DNA of 64,000 nt from Palsa-870 sp035937155 (GCA_035937155.1 DASYVJ010000109.1:62001-126000), one strand, 5' to 3'. Counted from the first letter of the stretch, positions 8,771 to 17,487 are shown. Notes: generated by a model from the sequence alone, not told the origin. Made by a program: numbers and translations.

Positions 8771-9565
8771 TCATCGCCCTTTGTATTGCGGCGGGCGCTT
8801 CTCGAAAAACGCTTTCCGGCCCTCTGCCGAATCCTCCGTAAGCGTCACCAGTGTGACGAGGGAGTGGAGGTACTCGAGTGCAGCACTGAAATCCATGTCC
8901 TGCTGTGCGTAAAACGAGTCGCGTCCGAGCCGCATGATTGCGGTCGACTTTTCCGCCAGGCGCCCGGCCAGGCCTGCCGTTTCCTCGTCCAACCACTCGG
9001 CCGCCACCACGCGATTGATCAGGCCGTACTGCTCGAGCTGGGTTGCCGTCCACCGATCGCCAAGCATCACCATCTCCAGCAGAACCTTGCGAGGCAAGTT
9101 TCTACTGAGGATTGCCTGGATCATCATCGGCCACACGCCGACGTTGATCTCGGGCGTTCCAAAGGTCGCGGTGTCGACCGCGACGAGAAGATCGCATGCG
9201 CACGCCAGCCCGAATCCCCCCGCCAGCGCGTGACCATTGATGCGACCCACAATCGGCTTGCCAAGCTCAGCCATCTCTACGAACAGCTCGGCGAGCGCAT
9301 GGCGAGCGCGATGCAGCTCGAGCCGCGACTGATCGCCGCCGAACGCACCGAGATCCGCGCCTGCACAGAAAGCGCGATCGCCCGCTCCGGTCAGGACCAC
9401 GACAGCGATCGCCGGCTCTGCCTTGCACCAGCTCAGCGCCGTCCTGAGGTCGCGCATCATCGACGCTGACAACGGGTTGCGCTGCTCCGGCCGGTTGAGC
9501 GTGATGGTCGCGATCGACTGGCGGATTTCGATGAGAACTTCGCCGAGGCTCGGTGGGGCGTTCAT
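8771..9565 (-). CDS. Enoyl-CoA hydratase/isomerase family protein
   Basis: 264 residues, crotonase superfamily. Oxyanion-hole segments are AFCAGADLGAF and INGHALAGGFGLACACDL; the catalytic-Glu position is kept in TPEINVGVWPMM. It resembles 2,3-enoyl-CoA hydratases or methylglutaconyl-CoA hydratase/isomerase members; the substrate is unknown. It is followed by the biotinyl protein, a pairing seen in leucine or terpene degradation together with acyl-CoA carboxylases. A hairpin (9587-9609) separates it from the solute-binding-protein gene upstream. Confidence 0.88.
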   Translation of the reverse strand: MNAPPSLGEVLIEIRQSIATITLNRPEQRNPLSASMMRDLRTALSWCKAEPAIAVVVLTGAGDRAFCAGADLGAFGGDQSRLELHRARHALAELFVEMAELGKPIVGRINGHALAGGFGLACACDLLVAVDTATFGTPEINVGVWPMMIQAILSRNLPRKVLLEMVMLGDRWTATQLEQYGLINRVVAAEWLDEETAGLAGRLAEKSTAIMRLGRDSFYAQQDMDFSAALEYLHSLVTLVTLTEDSAEGRKAFFEKRPPQYKGR

Positions 9566-9586
9566 GAGGTCTCCTGGGCAAGGAAT

Positions 9587-9609
9587 GAGGGCCGGCGCCG
9601 CCGGCCCTC
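9587..9609 (-). terminator. Hairpin between solute-binding-protein and enoyl-CoA hydratase genes
   Basis: Perfect 10-bp GC-rich stem (GAGGGCCGGC / GCCGGCCCTC) with a GCC loop. It lies in the 73-bp gap after the minus-strand binding-protein stop at 9639 and before the hydratase start at 9565. On the minus strand the downstream sequence has only a weak T-rich tract (CATTCCTT), so it could be a partial terminator or an RNA-stabilising hairpin that favours high binding-protein expression. Confidence 0.65.
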
Positions 9610-9638
9610 TTGTTCAAGGTTCTCGACTCTCTAGCTGA

Positions 9639-10535
9639 TTACGAAGGATTCACCCAGTTCAGGCCAAACGTGTTGGTGTACATGCCTGGCAGAGTTGCGT
9701 TGTCGATGTTGTAGGAGATCCAGTTGTCGAGCCAGCGCCACCACAGGAAGTCACCAGCGAGGACACCCCAGCAGCCGAACTCTGTCGCCACTGACTGCCC
9801 GTTGTTCATCAGCTTCACGTTGGAGTGCTGCGCGATGAACGGCTTGGCCAGGTAGTCCTCGACCAGGCAGGCATCGGCCTTGCCCGTCGCCACGTCCAGC
9901 AGCGCCTCATCCTGGGCCAGCGGCATTACCGTTGCCTTGGGGAACAGGAGCTGAGCCCGGAAGAAGGCCGTCGAAGCCTGCAGCGCCGTAACCGTCTTGC
10001 CGGCCTTGTTGAGGTCCGCCACCGCGTTGATCCCACCGTTGGTAGTCACCATGAGGATCTGCGTGTACGGTACGTAACCCTTGGTGAAGTTCATCACCAG
10101 TGCGCGCTTGGGTGTGTTGACGAGCCCGGCGCTGACCATGTCGGCTTTGCCCGACTGGACATTGGCGATATTCGCCGCGTTGTCCGGCACGTCGATGATG
10201 TTGAGCTTGACGTTCAGGTCTTTGGCAACAAGATTCAAGACGTCGATGTCGTAGCCCGCGGGGTTTCCGCTCTTGTCCTTGAAGAACTCGGGCGGATACA
10301 GCAGGGAGGTCGTCACATTGAGCGTGCCGCGGTCGCGAATCGTCTTGAGAAGCGACGTTCCGCTGGTGGCGGCCACCGTTTCTCCACCATTGCTGGACGT
10401 GCTGCAGGCGGCCAGCGCAGCGCCTCCGATCGCGAGCGCGGCACCACCGAGGAGTGTGCGCCGGCTGACGCTGGAACCCAGCCGGTTCACGATCGGGTTC
10501 TGTGGGTTGCGTTCCCCTTCCATCTCGTCGGACAT
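9639..10535 (-). CDS. Polar-amino-acid-type ABC transporter substrate-binding lipoprotein
   Basis: About 298 residues, SBP family 3 (HisJ/GlnH-like). The N-terminus has a twin-arginine signal (SRRTLLGGAAL) followed by a lipobox ending AALAAC, so it is a Tat-exported lipoprotein. The body starts with TLNVTTSLLYPPEFF and contains PAGYDIDVLNLVAKDL and GKADMVSAGL, typical of the family. ATG 10535 is chosen because the Tat signal follows it at normal distance and a GGGAGGT lies upstream. The adjacent permease and ATPase genes complete an importer for an amino acid or similar small polar compound. Confidence 0.88.
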   Translation of the reverse strand: MSDEMEGERNPQNPIVNRLGSSVSRRTLLGGAALAIGGAALAACSTSSNGGETVAATSGTSLLKTIRDRGTLNVTTSLLYPPEFFKDKSGNPAGYDIDVLNLVAKDLNVKLNIIDVPDNAANIANVQSGKADMVSAGLVNTPKRALVMNFTKGYVPYTQILMVTTNGGINAVADLNKAGKTVTALQASTAFFRAQLLFPKATVMPLAQDEALLDVATGKADACLVEDYLAKPFIAQHSNVKLMNNGQSVATEFGCWGVLAGDFLWWRWLDNWISYNIDNATLPGMYTNTFGLNWVNPS

Positions 10536-10566
10536 ATCCTTCAGACCTCCCAATTTCAAATGCCGG

Positions 10567-11343
10567 CTATGCGGCGGTACGGATCCCTGGCGGCCGGAGA
10601 CTTCCCGGCATGCGCCGGACCTGGACGTTGAGGCTGCGCGCGGCGCGCTGCTCGAGGAAGCTGGCCATGCGTGCAATTGCCAGCGTCAAAATGATGTAGA
10701 TCACCATTGCGGCCGTGTAAAGCTCGAAGGGTCGGAAAGTCAGCGACACTGCGATCTGGCTCTGCCTCATCAGTTCGTTCAGGCCGATGATCCCGACCAG
10801 TGACGAGTCCTTGACGATGCCTACGAAGTTGCTGGCCATGGGCGGGATGATGATCCTCCAGGCCTGCGGCCAGATCACCTTGGCGAATGCACGCGACCTG
10901 CTGAGCCCGGTCGAAAGGGCGGCCTCCCGCTGCCCCTTGTCGATTGCCTGCAGGCCTGAGCGATAGATCTCCGCGAGCCAAGCCGTGTATTGCATGGTGA
11001 GGCAGACGACGCCGGCTGTGAAGGCCTCGAGGTTGATGCCGGTCACCAGCGTCAGCCCGTAGAAAGTCCAGAGAATAAATACCAGTGGCGGAATGGCCCG
11101 AAACACGGAGATGTACAACGAGGCCAGGGTGCGAACCGGCCACAGGCTGGACATCCTCAGCTGCGCGAGGAAAAGTCCAAGGATCATGGCCAGTGCCATC
11201 GACACAATTGCCAGCTCGAGGGTGAGCTGCACACCTTGCCACAGCCAGGTCTTGTACTCGCCGACGACGTCCCACGCGAACTGGTAGTTGGTCGGGTTCC
11301 AATCAAGCCTCACGGTGCTGAAGCCTCGTTCAAACAAGGGCAC
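10567..11343 (-). CDS. Polar-amino-acid-type ABC transporter permease
   Basis: 258 residues, HisM/GlnP-like. The EAA cytoplasmic loop that contacts the ATPase is clear: GQREAALSTGLSRSRAFAKVIWPQAWRIIIPP. Several membrane helices are visible, including WLWQGVQLTLELAIVSMALAMILG. GTG 11343 lies about 20 bp from an operator-like site (11362-11375), so the permease and binding-protein genes probably have their own regulated promoter in addition to read-through from the ATPase gene. Only one permease accompanies this system, so a homodimer is likely. Confidence 0.9.
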   Translation of the reverse strand: MPLFERGFSTVRLDWNPTNYQFAWDVVGEYKTWLWQGVQLTLELAIVSMALAMILGLFLAQLRMSSLWPVRTLASLYISVFRAIPPLVFILWTFYGLTLVTGINLEAFTAGVVCLTMQYTAWLAEIYRSGLQAIDKGQREAALSTGLSRSRAFAKVIWPQAWRIIIPPMASNFVGIVKDSSLVGIIGLNELMRQSQIAVSLTFRPFELYTAAMVIYIILTLAIARMASFLEQRAARSLNVQVRRMPGSLRPPGIRTAA

Positions 11344-11361
11344 TTGTCAAGACCGAAATCT

Positions 11362-11375
11362 AACAAGCGTTCGTT
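11362..11375. promoter_or_regulatory. Operator-like palindrome, site A
   Basis: AACAAGCGTTCGTT, a close match to the window-wide palindrome (idealised AACGAACGTTCGTT). It is embedded in CTAACAAGCGTTCGTTTAC. It lies between the ATPase gene stop (11410) and the permease start (11343), upstream of the permease on the minus strand. A possible -10 (TAGATT on the minus strand) follows it. Proposed target of the TetR protein encoded at 54672. Confidence 0.75.
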
Positions 11376-11409
11376 TACTTGGCTCAAATGAAGGAGCCGC
11401 GCCACGGGA

Positions 11410-12183
11410 TTACAGTACCGCCTCGAGAAACGCTTTGGTCCGCTCCTGCTGTGGGTTCGACAATATCTCCTTGCCTCCCGACTCCGCTATGACTCCGCCC
11501 GACACGAAGACCAGGCGATCCCCCACGTGGCGAGCAAATCCCATCTCGTGGGTGACCGCAACCATGGTCATCCCTTCCCGGGCGAGCTTCTCCATGACTC
11601 CCAGCACCTCGCCGATGAGCTCAGGGTCGAGGGCGGAGGTCGGCTCGTCGAACAGCATCAGCTTCGGATCCATTGCTAGCGCGCGTGCGATTGCCACCCG
11701 CTGTTGCTGGCCACCGGAGAGCTGGGCGGGATAATGATCTATCCGGTCCTTGAGGCCCACCTCCGCCAGGCGGTCCTCGGCCTTCTCGCGCGCATCTTTG
11801 CGCGACATCTTCTTCACGTCGGTCAGGGCGAGTGTCACGTTCTGCAGCGCGGTCAGGTGCGGGTACAGGTTGAAGCGCTGGAACACCATGCCGATCTGGC
11901 TGCGCAGCTGCTGAAGCCGTGACGCTCGGTCGAGGAAGTTGCCGCTGTGCGGGAAATACTGGCGGTCCTCGAAGCTGACAGTCCCCGAATCGGGAAGCTC
12001 GAGCAGGTTCATCATCCGGAGCACGGTGCTTTTGCCACCGCCGCTCGGACCGAAGATCACGACGTGCTCCCCCTTCTTGACCTTCAGGCTCACGCCCTTG
12101 ATCACCTCGATGTGACCGAAAGACTTGTGTACGTCGGTCAGCTCGAGGAGTGCTCCTGTGGTCGGGGTTGCCACGGCGCTCAT
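11410..12183 (-). CDS. Polar-amino-acid-type ABC transporter ATP-binding protein
   Basis: 257 residues, GlnQ/HisP-like. Walker A is GPSGGGKST, the signature motif is LSGGQQQRVAIARALA, Walker B is LMLFDEPTSALDPE, and the switch His is in VAVTHEMGFARHVGDR. It energises the importer with the permease (11343) and binding protein (10535). It lies 15 bp downstream of an SDR gene on the same strand, so it could be read from the 16397 operon, while the rest of the transporter has an internal operator site. Confidence 0.92.
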   Translation of the reverse strand: MSAVATPTTGALLELTDVHKSFGHIEVIKGVSLKVKKGEHVVIFGPSGGGKSTVLRMMNLLELPDSGTVSFEDRQYFPHSGNFLDRASRLQQLRSQIGMVFQRFNLYPHLTALQNVTLALTDVKKMSRKDAREKAEDRLAEVGLKDRIDHYPAQLSGGQQQRVAIARALAMDPKLMLFDEPTSALDPELIGEVLGVMEKLAREGMTMVAVTHEMGFARHVGDRLVFVSGGVIAESGGKEILSNPQQERTKAFLEAVL

Positions 12184-12198
12184 GCTAAGTGGCCGCTT

Positions 12199-12957
12199 TC
12201 AGAAAAGGAGCCAGCCACCGTCGGCCACGAGCGTGTGGCCTGTGATGTAGCTCGCGTCCGCAGAGCAAAGAAAGAGGACGACCGCCGCGATGTCGTCGGG
12301 CTGCCCTACGCGGCCCATCGGGATGCGAGCGACCTGCCATGCCAGGCCTTCCTCCGTGCTCAGAGTGCTCCGGGTCATCTCGGTCTGCGTCGTGCCCGGG
12401 GCGACCGCGTTGACGTTGATGCCGTGTGGCGCGAGCTCGGCCGCCATCGAGACCGTCATTTGCCTCACCGCCCCCTTGCTCGTGTCGTACGCGATCTCTG
12501 GGTGGGACGAGGCGACAAAAGCGGACGTAGAGGCGAAGTTGACGATCTTGCCGTGCCGGCGGGGGATCATCAGCCTGGCCGCCGCCTGCGAGCAGAAGAA
12601 GACACCTTTGACGTTCACTCCCATCTGGCGATCCCAGTCCGCCTCGGTGTATTCGAGGATCGGCCTCGCGACACCGATGCCTGCGTTGTTGACGAGGATG
12701 TCGACCGTGCCGAATGCCTTGACCGCCTCACCGAACAATCGCGTGACATCGTCGACGCGTGAGACGTCTGAGGTCACCGGCGTCGCCGTGCCGCCGGCCG
12801 CGCGAATCTCCTCGGCCACCTCCACACCGTGCTCGGGGTTCAGCTCGGCGACCACGACGCTGGCCCCTTCTCGACCCAGGCGCAGCGCCACGGCGCGGCC
12901 CATGCCCCGACCCGCGCCCGTCACCACCGCCACGCTGCCATCGAACCGTCGTGTCAT
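12199..12957 (-). CDS. Short-chain dehydrogenase/reductase (SDR)
   Basis: 252 residues, classical SDR. The cofactor motif is TGAGRGMG near residue 14, then NNAG, and the catalytic YDTSK. It ends with the typical VADGGWLLF. By eye it is a close paralog of the SDR at 24627 (shared EYTEADWD, MIPRRHGKIVNFAST and GINVNAVAPGT segments), which suggests a duplicated step or two isomer-specific enzymes. It overlaps the hydroxyacid oxidase gene by 4 bp. It probably oxidises a hydroxyacyl or alcohol intermediate. Confidence 0.9.
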   Translation of the reverse strand: MTRRFDGSVAVVTGAGRGMGRAVALRLGREGASVVVAELNPEHGVEVAEEIRAAGGTATPVTSDVSRVDDVTRLFGEAVKAFGTVDILVNNAGIGVARPILEYTEADWDRQMGVNVKGVFFCSQAAARLMIPRRHGKIVNFASTSAFVASSHPEIAYDTSKGAVRQMTVSMAAELAPHGINVNAVAPGTTQTEMTRSTLSTEEGLAWQVARIPMGRVGQPDDIAAVVLFLCSADASYITGHTLVADGGWLLF

Positions 12958-13952
12958 GACGCGGCCTTGCCCGCGAGGTCGACTCGATGAAGAATCGTGG
13001 GATCGATTCCGTCAACCGACCGGCATCCGGTGATCGACATCGTCCGGCCGAGCTCTTCGTACAGGGCCTCCATCATGGCCGTGACTCCGTCTCGGCCTGC
13101 GCCGGCGCAGGCGATGACGAGCAGCGTGGCGATGCCGACGCCGTTCGCTCCCAAGGTGAGCGCCTTGAGCACATCCGCGCCGCGCCGGAAGCCGCTGTCG
13201 ACGAGGATTGGCAGGTCCGGGCACTCCCGCCGCGCGGCGGGCAATGCCTGCAGCACAGGCATCGCGTAGTCGATCGTCTCGCCTCCATGAGAGCTCACGA
13301 TCAGGCCGTCCGCACCCAGGTCGCGTGCCAGCCTGGCGTCATGGGCGCTGAGCACGCCCTTGATCACGAAGGGCAGCTTGGTGGCGGCGCGAAACCGGCG
13401 CAGGTCGTCCAACGACTTGTGGCCGAGCAGGTCCGGACCCGGCACCTCATCCCATGCCTTTTCGAGAAAGACGACATCGACATCCATCCCGACGGCCACG
13501 CAGCCGAGCTCGGCGGCACGCTCGAGGTGGCGGAGTACCGTGTCGTCATCTTTGAACGGCTTGACGATATGCAAGACGGGAGCTCCCTGGTCGACTATTC
13601 GCGCCAGCTCCTCCAGCGTCACCATCCCCGTCGACATCATGCTGCCGGCGGCAGCCAGTCCCGCGGCGATCTGCTCCAGGTAAGGCGGGTCCCATGGAGT
13701 CAGCCGTTTCAGAATCCGAGACTCGCAAATCGCCGCGGCGACGATCGGGGCACGCAGCTTCGCGCCGAACAAGGTCGTCGACATGTCGGCTTGCTGCGAA
13801 TCGAGCAGCCGCATCTCGAACACGAATGAATCCATGTGCTGGCGGTTGAGGCGGTTTTGCGAGCGGGTCTCGGCGCCCAGGTCCAGGTATGGCTCCATGC
13901 CGATCGAGCGGATCCGCTCGAGCCCTTGCTCGTAGACCTCGCGATAACCCAC
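12954..13952 (-). CDS. Alpha-hydroxy-acid oxidising FMN-dependent enzyme
   Basis: 332 residues, FMN-dependent alpha-hydroxyacid dehydrogenase/oxidase family (lactate or glycolate oxidase, LldD-like). Visible elements are LRAPIVAAAICE early, LPFVIKGVLSAHDARLARDLGADGLIVSSHGG (FMN and catalytic regions), PILVDSGFRRGADVLKALTLGANGV and a late ELGRTMSITGCRSV. The catalytic SSHGG His replaces the usual SNHGG context but His and Gly are kept. It would turn a 2-hydroxyacid into a 2-oxoacid, a possible feed for the dehydrogenase complex at 33020. It lies 2 bp from the RidA gene. Confidence 0.85.
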   Translation of the reverse strand: MGYREVYEQGLERIRSIGMEPYLDLGAETRSQNRLNRQHMDSFVFEMRLLDSQQADMSTTLFGAKLRAPIVAAAICESRILKRLTPWDPPYLEQIAAGLAAAGSMMSTGMVTLEELARIVDQGAPVLHIVKPFKDDDTVLRHLERAAELGCVAVGMDVDVVFLEKAWDEVPGPDLLGHKSLDDLRRFRAATKLPFVIKGVLSAHDARLARDLGADGLIVSSHGGETIDYAMPVLQALPAARRECPDLPILVDSGFRRGADVLKALTLGANGVGIATLLVIACAGAGRDGVTAMMEALYEELGRTMSITGCRSVDGIDPTILHRVDLAGKAAS

Positions 13953-13954
13953 GG

Positions 13955-14359
13955 TCAGCCGACCGCCGCAATGCAGTCGATCTGCACTCGCACCAGCTCG
14001 GTCCCCGGCTCCGCGGCCAGGAACTTGACGCCCCAGCTTGTCCGCACGGGTAGCGGCGCGGTGAAGCGGCGCGCGTAGACCTCGTCCATCGCTTCGACAT
14101 CCGATCGGTCCGTGTACATGATCTGGGTGCGGATCACGCGATCCAGTGAGCTACCGCATTCCTCGAGGATGGCATCGAGGTTGCTGATCGCGCGGTCCAT
14201 CTGGCCCGCCATCCCGCCCTCGACGAGCTCTCCGTTGCCTGGGTCCCGCCCGGCCTGCGCGGTGACCCAGACCATGCCGCCGTGGACGTGTGCGTGCGGG
14301 TACGAGCCGGTCGGCTGCGGGCCCCGGCGGCTGACGACGCCCCGGTGGGCGGCCGGCAT
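13955..14359 (-). CDS. RidA/YjgF family protein (copy 1)
   Basis: About 134 residues. RidA proteins hydrolyse reactive enamine/imine intermediates from PLP and flavin enzymes. Visible are SYPHAHVHGGMVWVTAQAGRDP, NLDAILEECGSSLDRVIRTQIM and the late LVRVQIDCIAAVG; an Arg of the usual active site is kept in PVRTSWGVKF. ATG 14359 is chosen because it overlaps the stop of the upstream RidA copy (ATGA). With the second RidA and a hydroxyacid oxidase in one operon, the pathway probably forms an unstable imine. Confidence 0.87.
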   Translation of the reverse strand: MPAAHRGVVSRRGPQPTGSYPHAHVHGGMVWVTAQAGRDPGNGELVEGGMAGQMDRAISNLDAILEECGSSLDRVIRTQIMYTDRSDVEAMDEVYARRFTAPLPVRTSWGVKFLAAEPGTELVRVQIDCIAAVG

Positions 14360-14745
14360 CAGTCGAGCGTCGCGACGCAGTCGATCTGCACCTTGGCGCC
14401 CTTCCACAGAAATGCGGCGCCAAAGCTGGTCCGAGCCGGCAGCGGGTCGTGGAACCGCTCGCCGTAGATCCGATTCATGGCGTCGAGGTCTTTCTCCTCG
14501 ACGAACTCGATCTGCGCCTTGACCACGCGCTCGAGTGATGATCCGGCCGCTTTGAGGATCGCTTCCAGGTTGTCGATCGCCTGGTTGAACTCGGCCTCGA
14601 ATCCACCCTTGACGAAGTCGCCGGTCTTGGGGTCGCGACCGATCTGCGCGGTGACGTAGACCAGTCCGCCGTGCTGCCTCGCGTGGACATACGGCCCGCG
14701 CGGCTCGGGCGCTTCTTTGATCGTGATCGTCGGGTCAGAGCTCAT
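14359..14745 (-). CDS. RidA/YjgF family protein (copy 2)
   Basis: 128 residues, paralog of the next gene downstream. Typical segments are GPYVHARQHGGLVYVTAQIGRDP, NLEAILKAAGSSLERVVKAQIEF, PARTSFGAAFL and KVQIDCVATLD. The pair probably arose by tandem duplication and may form mixed trimers. It starts 21 bp after the LLM gene upstream with an AGGAAAAG-like ribosome site. The expected role is imine or enamine deamination downstream of the flavin enzymes. Confidence 0.87.
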   Translation of the reverse strand: MSSDPTITIKEAPEPRGPYVHARQHGGLVYVTAQIGRDPKTGDFVKGGFEAEFNQAIDNLEAILKAAGSSLERVVKAQIEFVEEKDLDAMNRIYGERFHDPLPARTSFGAAFLWKGAKVQIDCVATLD

Positions 14746-14766
14746 CTTTTCCTCCAGATTTGTGGC

Positions 14767-15669
14767 CTACGCGACAGCCGAACGCAAAAGGTCAAAGCTT
14801 CGAGCCGGTCCACCGTCGCCGTCCCAGTCCACGTCGACGACCAGTTCGGTTGCACCGGCCGCGGCCAGCGAATCGAGCCTGGTCGCCAGCACGGCCAGCT
14901 TGCGATCCGCCCCGGTGACGCGAACGACGATTCGAAACCCGTCGAGCTCGGCGGGTGGCCTGCCGGCATTTGCCCCCGCTTCGCGCAAGACCGCCAGGCC
15001 GTCCGCGATGCCGCTTTCGGACACGTTCTCCAGCGAATACTGCGCGAGCCATCCGTCGGCGATGCGGCCGGCCCGCTCCTGCGCGTGCCGCGACATCCCG
15101 CCGATCAGAACAGGAACGTGACGGGCGGGAGTGGGGCGGCAGTAGATGGCTTCGGCCAGCCTGTAGTACCGGCCCTCGAACGGTTCGACCGTGCCGGTCC
15201 AGCACCGGCGCGCGATGCTCAGCCACTCGTCCAGCACGGCGCCGCGCGCGTCGAAGTCTGCGTTCAACGCCTCGAACTCCTCACGCAGCCATCCCACGCC
15301 GACGCCCAGCACCAGGCGCCCTCTGGAAATGGCGTCGATGCACGCCGCCTGCTTGGCAAACAGGATCGGATTGCGCATGGGGAGGATGAGGACCGAGGTC
15401 CCCAACTCGGCGTTCGCCGTGGTGGATGTCATCGCGCTGAGCGCAACCACGGGTTCCAGGTAATCGACGTCGACTGGCCATGTGATCCGGCCGTCGGCTG
15501 CAAACGGGTAGCGCGAGCGGACCTCGTGCGGAAACACGACGTGGTCGCTGGTCCAGACCGAGTCGAATCCCGCCGCCTCGAGCGTCGCGGCCATTCGTGC
15601 GACACCCAGGCGGAACGGCAGCGCTCCGCTGTTGGGCACCTTGGCGCCGAGGCGAAGTGCTTGGCTCAC
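14767..15669 (-). CDS. LLM class flavin/F420-dependent oxidoreductase (LLM1)
   Basis: 300 residues, bacterial-luciferase-like TIM barrel. The N-terminal MAATLEAAGFDSVWTSDHVVFP and the central GRLVLGVGVGWLREEFEAL are diagnostic for F420/FMN-dependent LLM enzymes; VPVLIGGMSRHAQERAGRIADGWL closes the barrel. It belongs to the same DH-type subgroup as the proteins at 28599 and 55370. It starts 4 bp inside the SDR gene upstream (ATGA overlap). Whether it uses F420 or reduced flavin cannot be decided from sequence. Confidence 0.9.
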   Translation of the reverse strand: MSQALRLGAKVPNSGALPFRLGVARMAATLEAAGFDSVWTSDHVVFPHEVRSRYPFAADGRITWPVDVDYLEPVVALSAMTSTTANAELGTSVLILPMRNPILFAKQAACIDAISRGRLVLGVGVGWLREEFEALNADFDARGAVLDEWLSIARRCWTGTVEPFEGRYYRLAEAIYCRPTPARHVPVLIGGMSRHAQERAGRIADGWLAQYSLENVSESGIADGLAVLREAGANAGRPPAELDGFRIVVRVTGADRKLAVLATRLDSLAAAGATELVVDVDWDGDGGPARSFDLLRSAVA

Positions 15670-16397
15670 CAGGCGGCGAGCGTGCCGCCGTCGACCGGCA
15701 GGTAGGCGCCCGTCATGAAAGACGACGCGTCCGAGGTTAGAAACGCGACGACTGATGCGATCTCACTTGGCGGAGCGGGCCTGCCGAGCGGCGTCCGCTC
15801 CATCATCCGCGCGCGCTTCTGCGGATCGGCGAGGCTCCGGGCAGACATCGGCGTATCGACCACTCCCGGGCCGATTATGTTCACCCGCACGCCGAACTGG
15901 GCCCAATCCAGGGCCAGGGTCTTACCCAGCATCAGCACGCCACCCTTGGAGGCGCAGTAAGCGCTGGCGCCGGGGTTGCCAATCACGGAGTTGATCGACC
16001 CGATCATCACGACCGTGCCGCCGTGTCCGGCCTTGATCATCGCCCGCACCGCGGCGCGCGCTGAAAGCCAGGTGCCTTTTAGGTTGACACCGATAATCCA
16101 GTCGAAGTCTTCCTCACTGAACTCATGCCCGGGCCCGTGCTTCTCGACGCCGGCACAGGTCACGATGCTGTTCACGTCGCCGAACTCCCGCACCGCTTCC
16201 TCGACCATGCGGTAGCACGACGCCGCGTTGCTGACGTCGACTTCGACGGCAATCGCATCGGACAGGTCGCCGGCGATCTGCTTCGCGGCGTCCAGCTTGA
16301 CGTCGGCGCACACGATGTGGTCACCGCGGTCGGAGAGCGCCCTGGCGGTCGCGGCGCCAATGCCGGAACCGGCGCCTGTAACAATCGCCACCGCCAT
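15666..16397 (-). CDS. Short-chain dehydrogenase/reductase (SDR)
   Basis: 243 residues, classical SDR: TGAGSGIGAATARAL for NAD(P), TCAGVEKHG in place of the usual NNAG segment, SINSVIG with the catalytic Ser, and AYCASKGG with the Tyr and Lys. It ends LPVDGGTLAAW. First gene of the minus-strand operon running to 12199 or beyond. ATG 16397 is preceded by GGGGGAAGG, and operator site B lies just upstream, shared with the divergent LLM2 gene. Confidence 0.9.
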   Translation of the reverse strand: MAVAIVTGAGSGIGAATARALSDRGDHIVCADVKLDAAKQIAGDLSDAIAVEVDVSNAASCYRMVEEAVREFGDVNSIVTCAGVEKHGPGHEFSEEDFDWIIGVNLKGTWLSARAAVRAMIKAGHGGTVVMIGSINSVIGNPGASAYCASKGGVLMLGKTLALDWAQFGVRVNIIGPGVVDTPMSARSLADPQKRARMMERTPLGRPAPPSEIASVVAFLTSDASSFMTGAYLPVDGGTLAAW

Positions 16398-16418
16398 CCG
16401 GCCTTCCCCCTAACAACT

Positions 16419-16432
16419 AACGAGTGTTTGTT
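16419..16432. promoter_or_regulatory. Operator-like palindrome, site B
   Basis: AACGAGTGTTTGTT within CTAACGAGTGTTTGTTCTT, matching 12 of 14 positions of AACGAGCGTTCGTT. It lies in the 115-bp gap between the divergent SDR (start 16397, minus) and LLM2 (start 16513, plus), where one bound repressor could control both directions. A short direct repeat (TAACAACTAAC) adjoins it. Confidence 0.72.
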
Positions 16433-16512
16433 CTTTTTGGGCCCGCGGTATTATGGTCGCGGTTTCAGCCTTCCGTCAACGCTGATTGTCGTCACAACTC
16501 GCGGAGGTCTCA

Positions 16513-17487
16513 ATGCATTTCGGGGTCGGCCTCTTCAGCCTGCAGAACACGGCCATGCTGCCAGCCCACTGGGCCGGAGCATACCGGGACATGCGTGAGT
16601 ACGCCACGCTGATGGAGGAGCTCGGCTACGACGAGCTCTGGCTCTCGGAGCACCACTTCTTCTACGACGGCTACTGTCCCGCGCTTTTGCCCGCGGCTGC
16701 ATCCGTCCTGTCGGTCACCGAGCAGCTGCGGGTCGGCACCGGGATGCTGCTGCTGCCGATGCAGGATCCGCAGCGCTTGGCTGCCGTCGCGCAAGACCTC
16801 GCCATACGATCCGGTGGCCGCCTCGACCTGGGCGTCGGGCTGGGCTATCGCGACATAGAGTTCGACGGGCATGGCGTCTCACGCAAGCAGCGCTTGCCCC
16901 GCATGCTGAAAGGCCTCGAGATCCTCGAGGCGGCCGAATCGTCCGGCGGTCCGCCGATCTGGATGGGCGCACAGCTCATCGACCCGGTCAAGCGCGCCGG
17001 CCTGCGGGGCCATCCCATCCTCTTCTCGGCCGCGCTTCCGTTTGAACGATGTAAAACGCTGGCCAAGGTGTGGGAAGAAGGGTGGGTCGAAGCCGGCCGG
17101 CCCCTGGCCACGAAGCCTGCGCTCGGAGCTTTGCGCAACATCTGGCTCACCGAGGACGCCAAGGAACGCGAGGCTGCGCGCGACTGGGTGCGCGCGAGCT
17201 ACGTGCAGTACGCCGGACTCGGCTGGACCTTGCCCGCGGTGGGCGAACACGATCAGGCGGACTTCGCCGAGGAAACTGACAAGGCGATCGCCGACACCGT
17301 GGAGACCACCATCAGCGGCTCGGCGGAAGAGTGCATCCGCCAGCTGCGCGAATTCGCGGCGATTGGTATCCACCACATCGCCTTCCGCCTGATGCTCGAT
17401 GGCGCCCCGCGGCGCGCACTCGAGTTACAGATCCGGCGCCTGGCGGAAGACGTGATGCCGAAGCTTCGCGACAAGGTGACAGCGTGA
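16513..17487 (+). CDS. LLM class flavin-dependent oxidoreductase (LLM2, long partner)
   Basis: 324 residues. The N-terminus has the luciferase-like LMEELGYDELWLSEHHFFYDGYCP, followed by LRVGTGMLLLPMQDPQRLA and GGRLDLGVGLGYRDIEFDGHG. ATG 16513 follows GGAGG (16503-16507) at 5-base spacing, so the upstream GTG is rejected. It is most similar within the window to LLM6 (30504): shared SEHHF..DGYCP and LGYRD.EFDG.GV.RK.R. The next gene encodes a shorter LLM starting 4 bp inside this one, the same long-short order as 30504/31457. Confidence 0.9.
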   Translation: MHFGVGLFSLQNTAMLPAHWAGAYRDMREYATLMEELGYDELWLSEHHFFYDGYCPALLPAAASVLSVTEQLRVGTGMLLLPMQDPQRLAAVAQDLAIRSGGRLDLGVGLGYRDIEFDGHGVSRKQRLPRMLKGLEILEAAESSGGPPIWMGAQLIDPVKRAGLRGHPILFSAALPFERCKTLAKVWEEGWVEAGRPLATKPALGALRNIWLTEDAKEREAARDWVRASYVQYAGLGWTLPAVGEHDQADFAEETDKAIADTVETTISGSAEECIRQLREFAAIGIHHIAFRLMLDGAPRRALELQIRRLAEDVMPKLRDKVTA

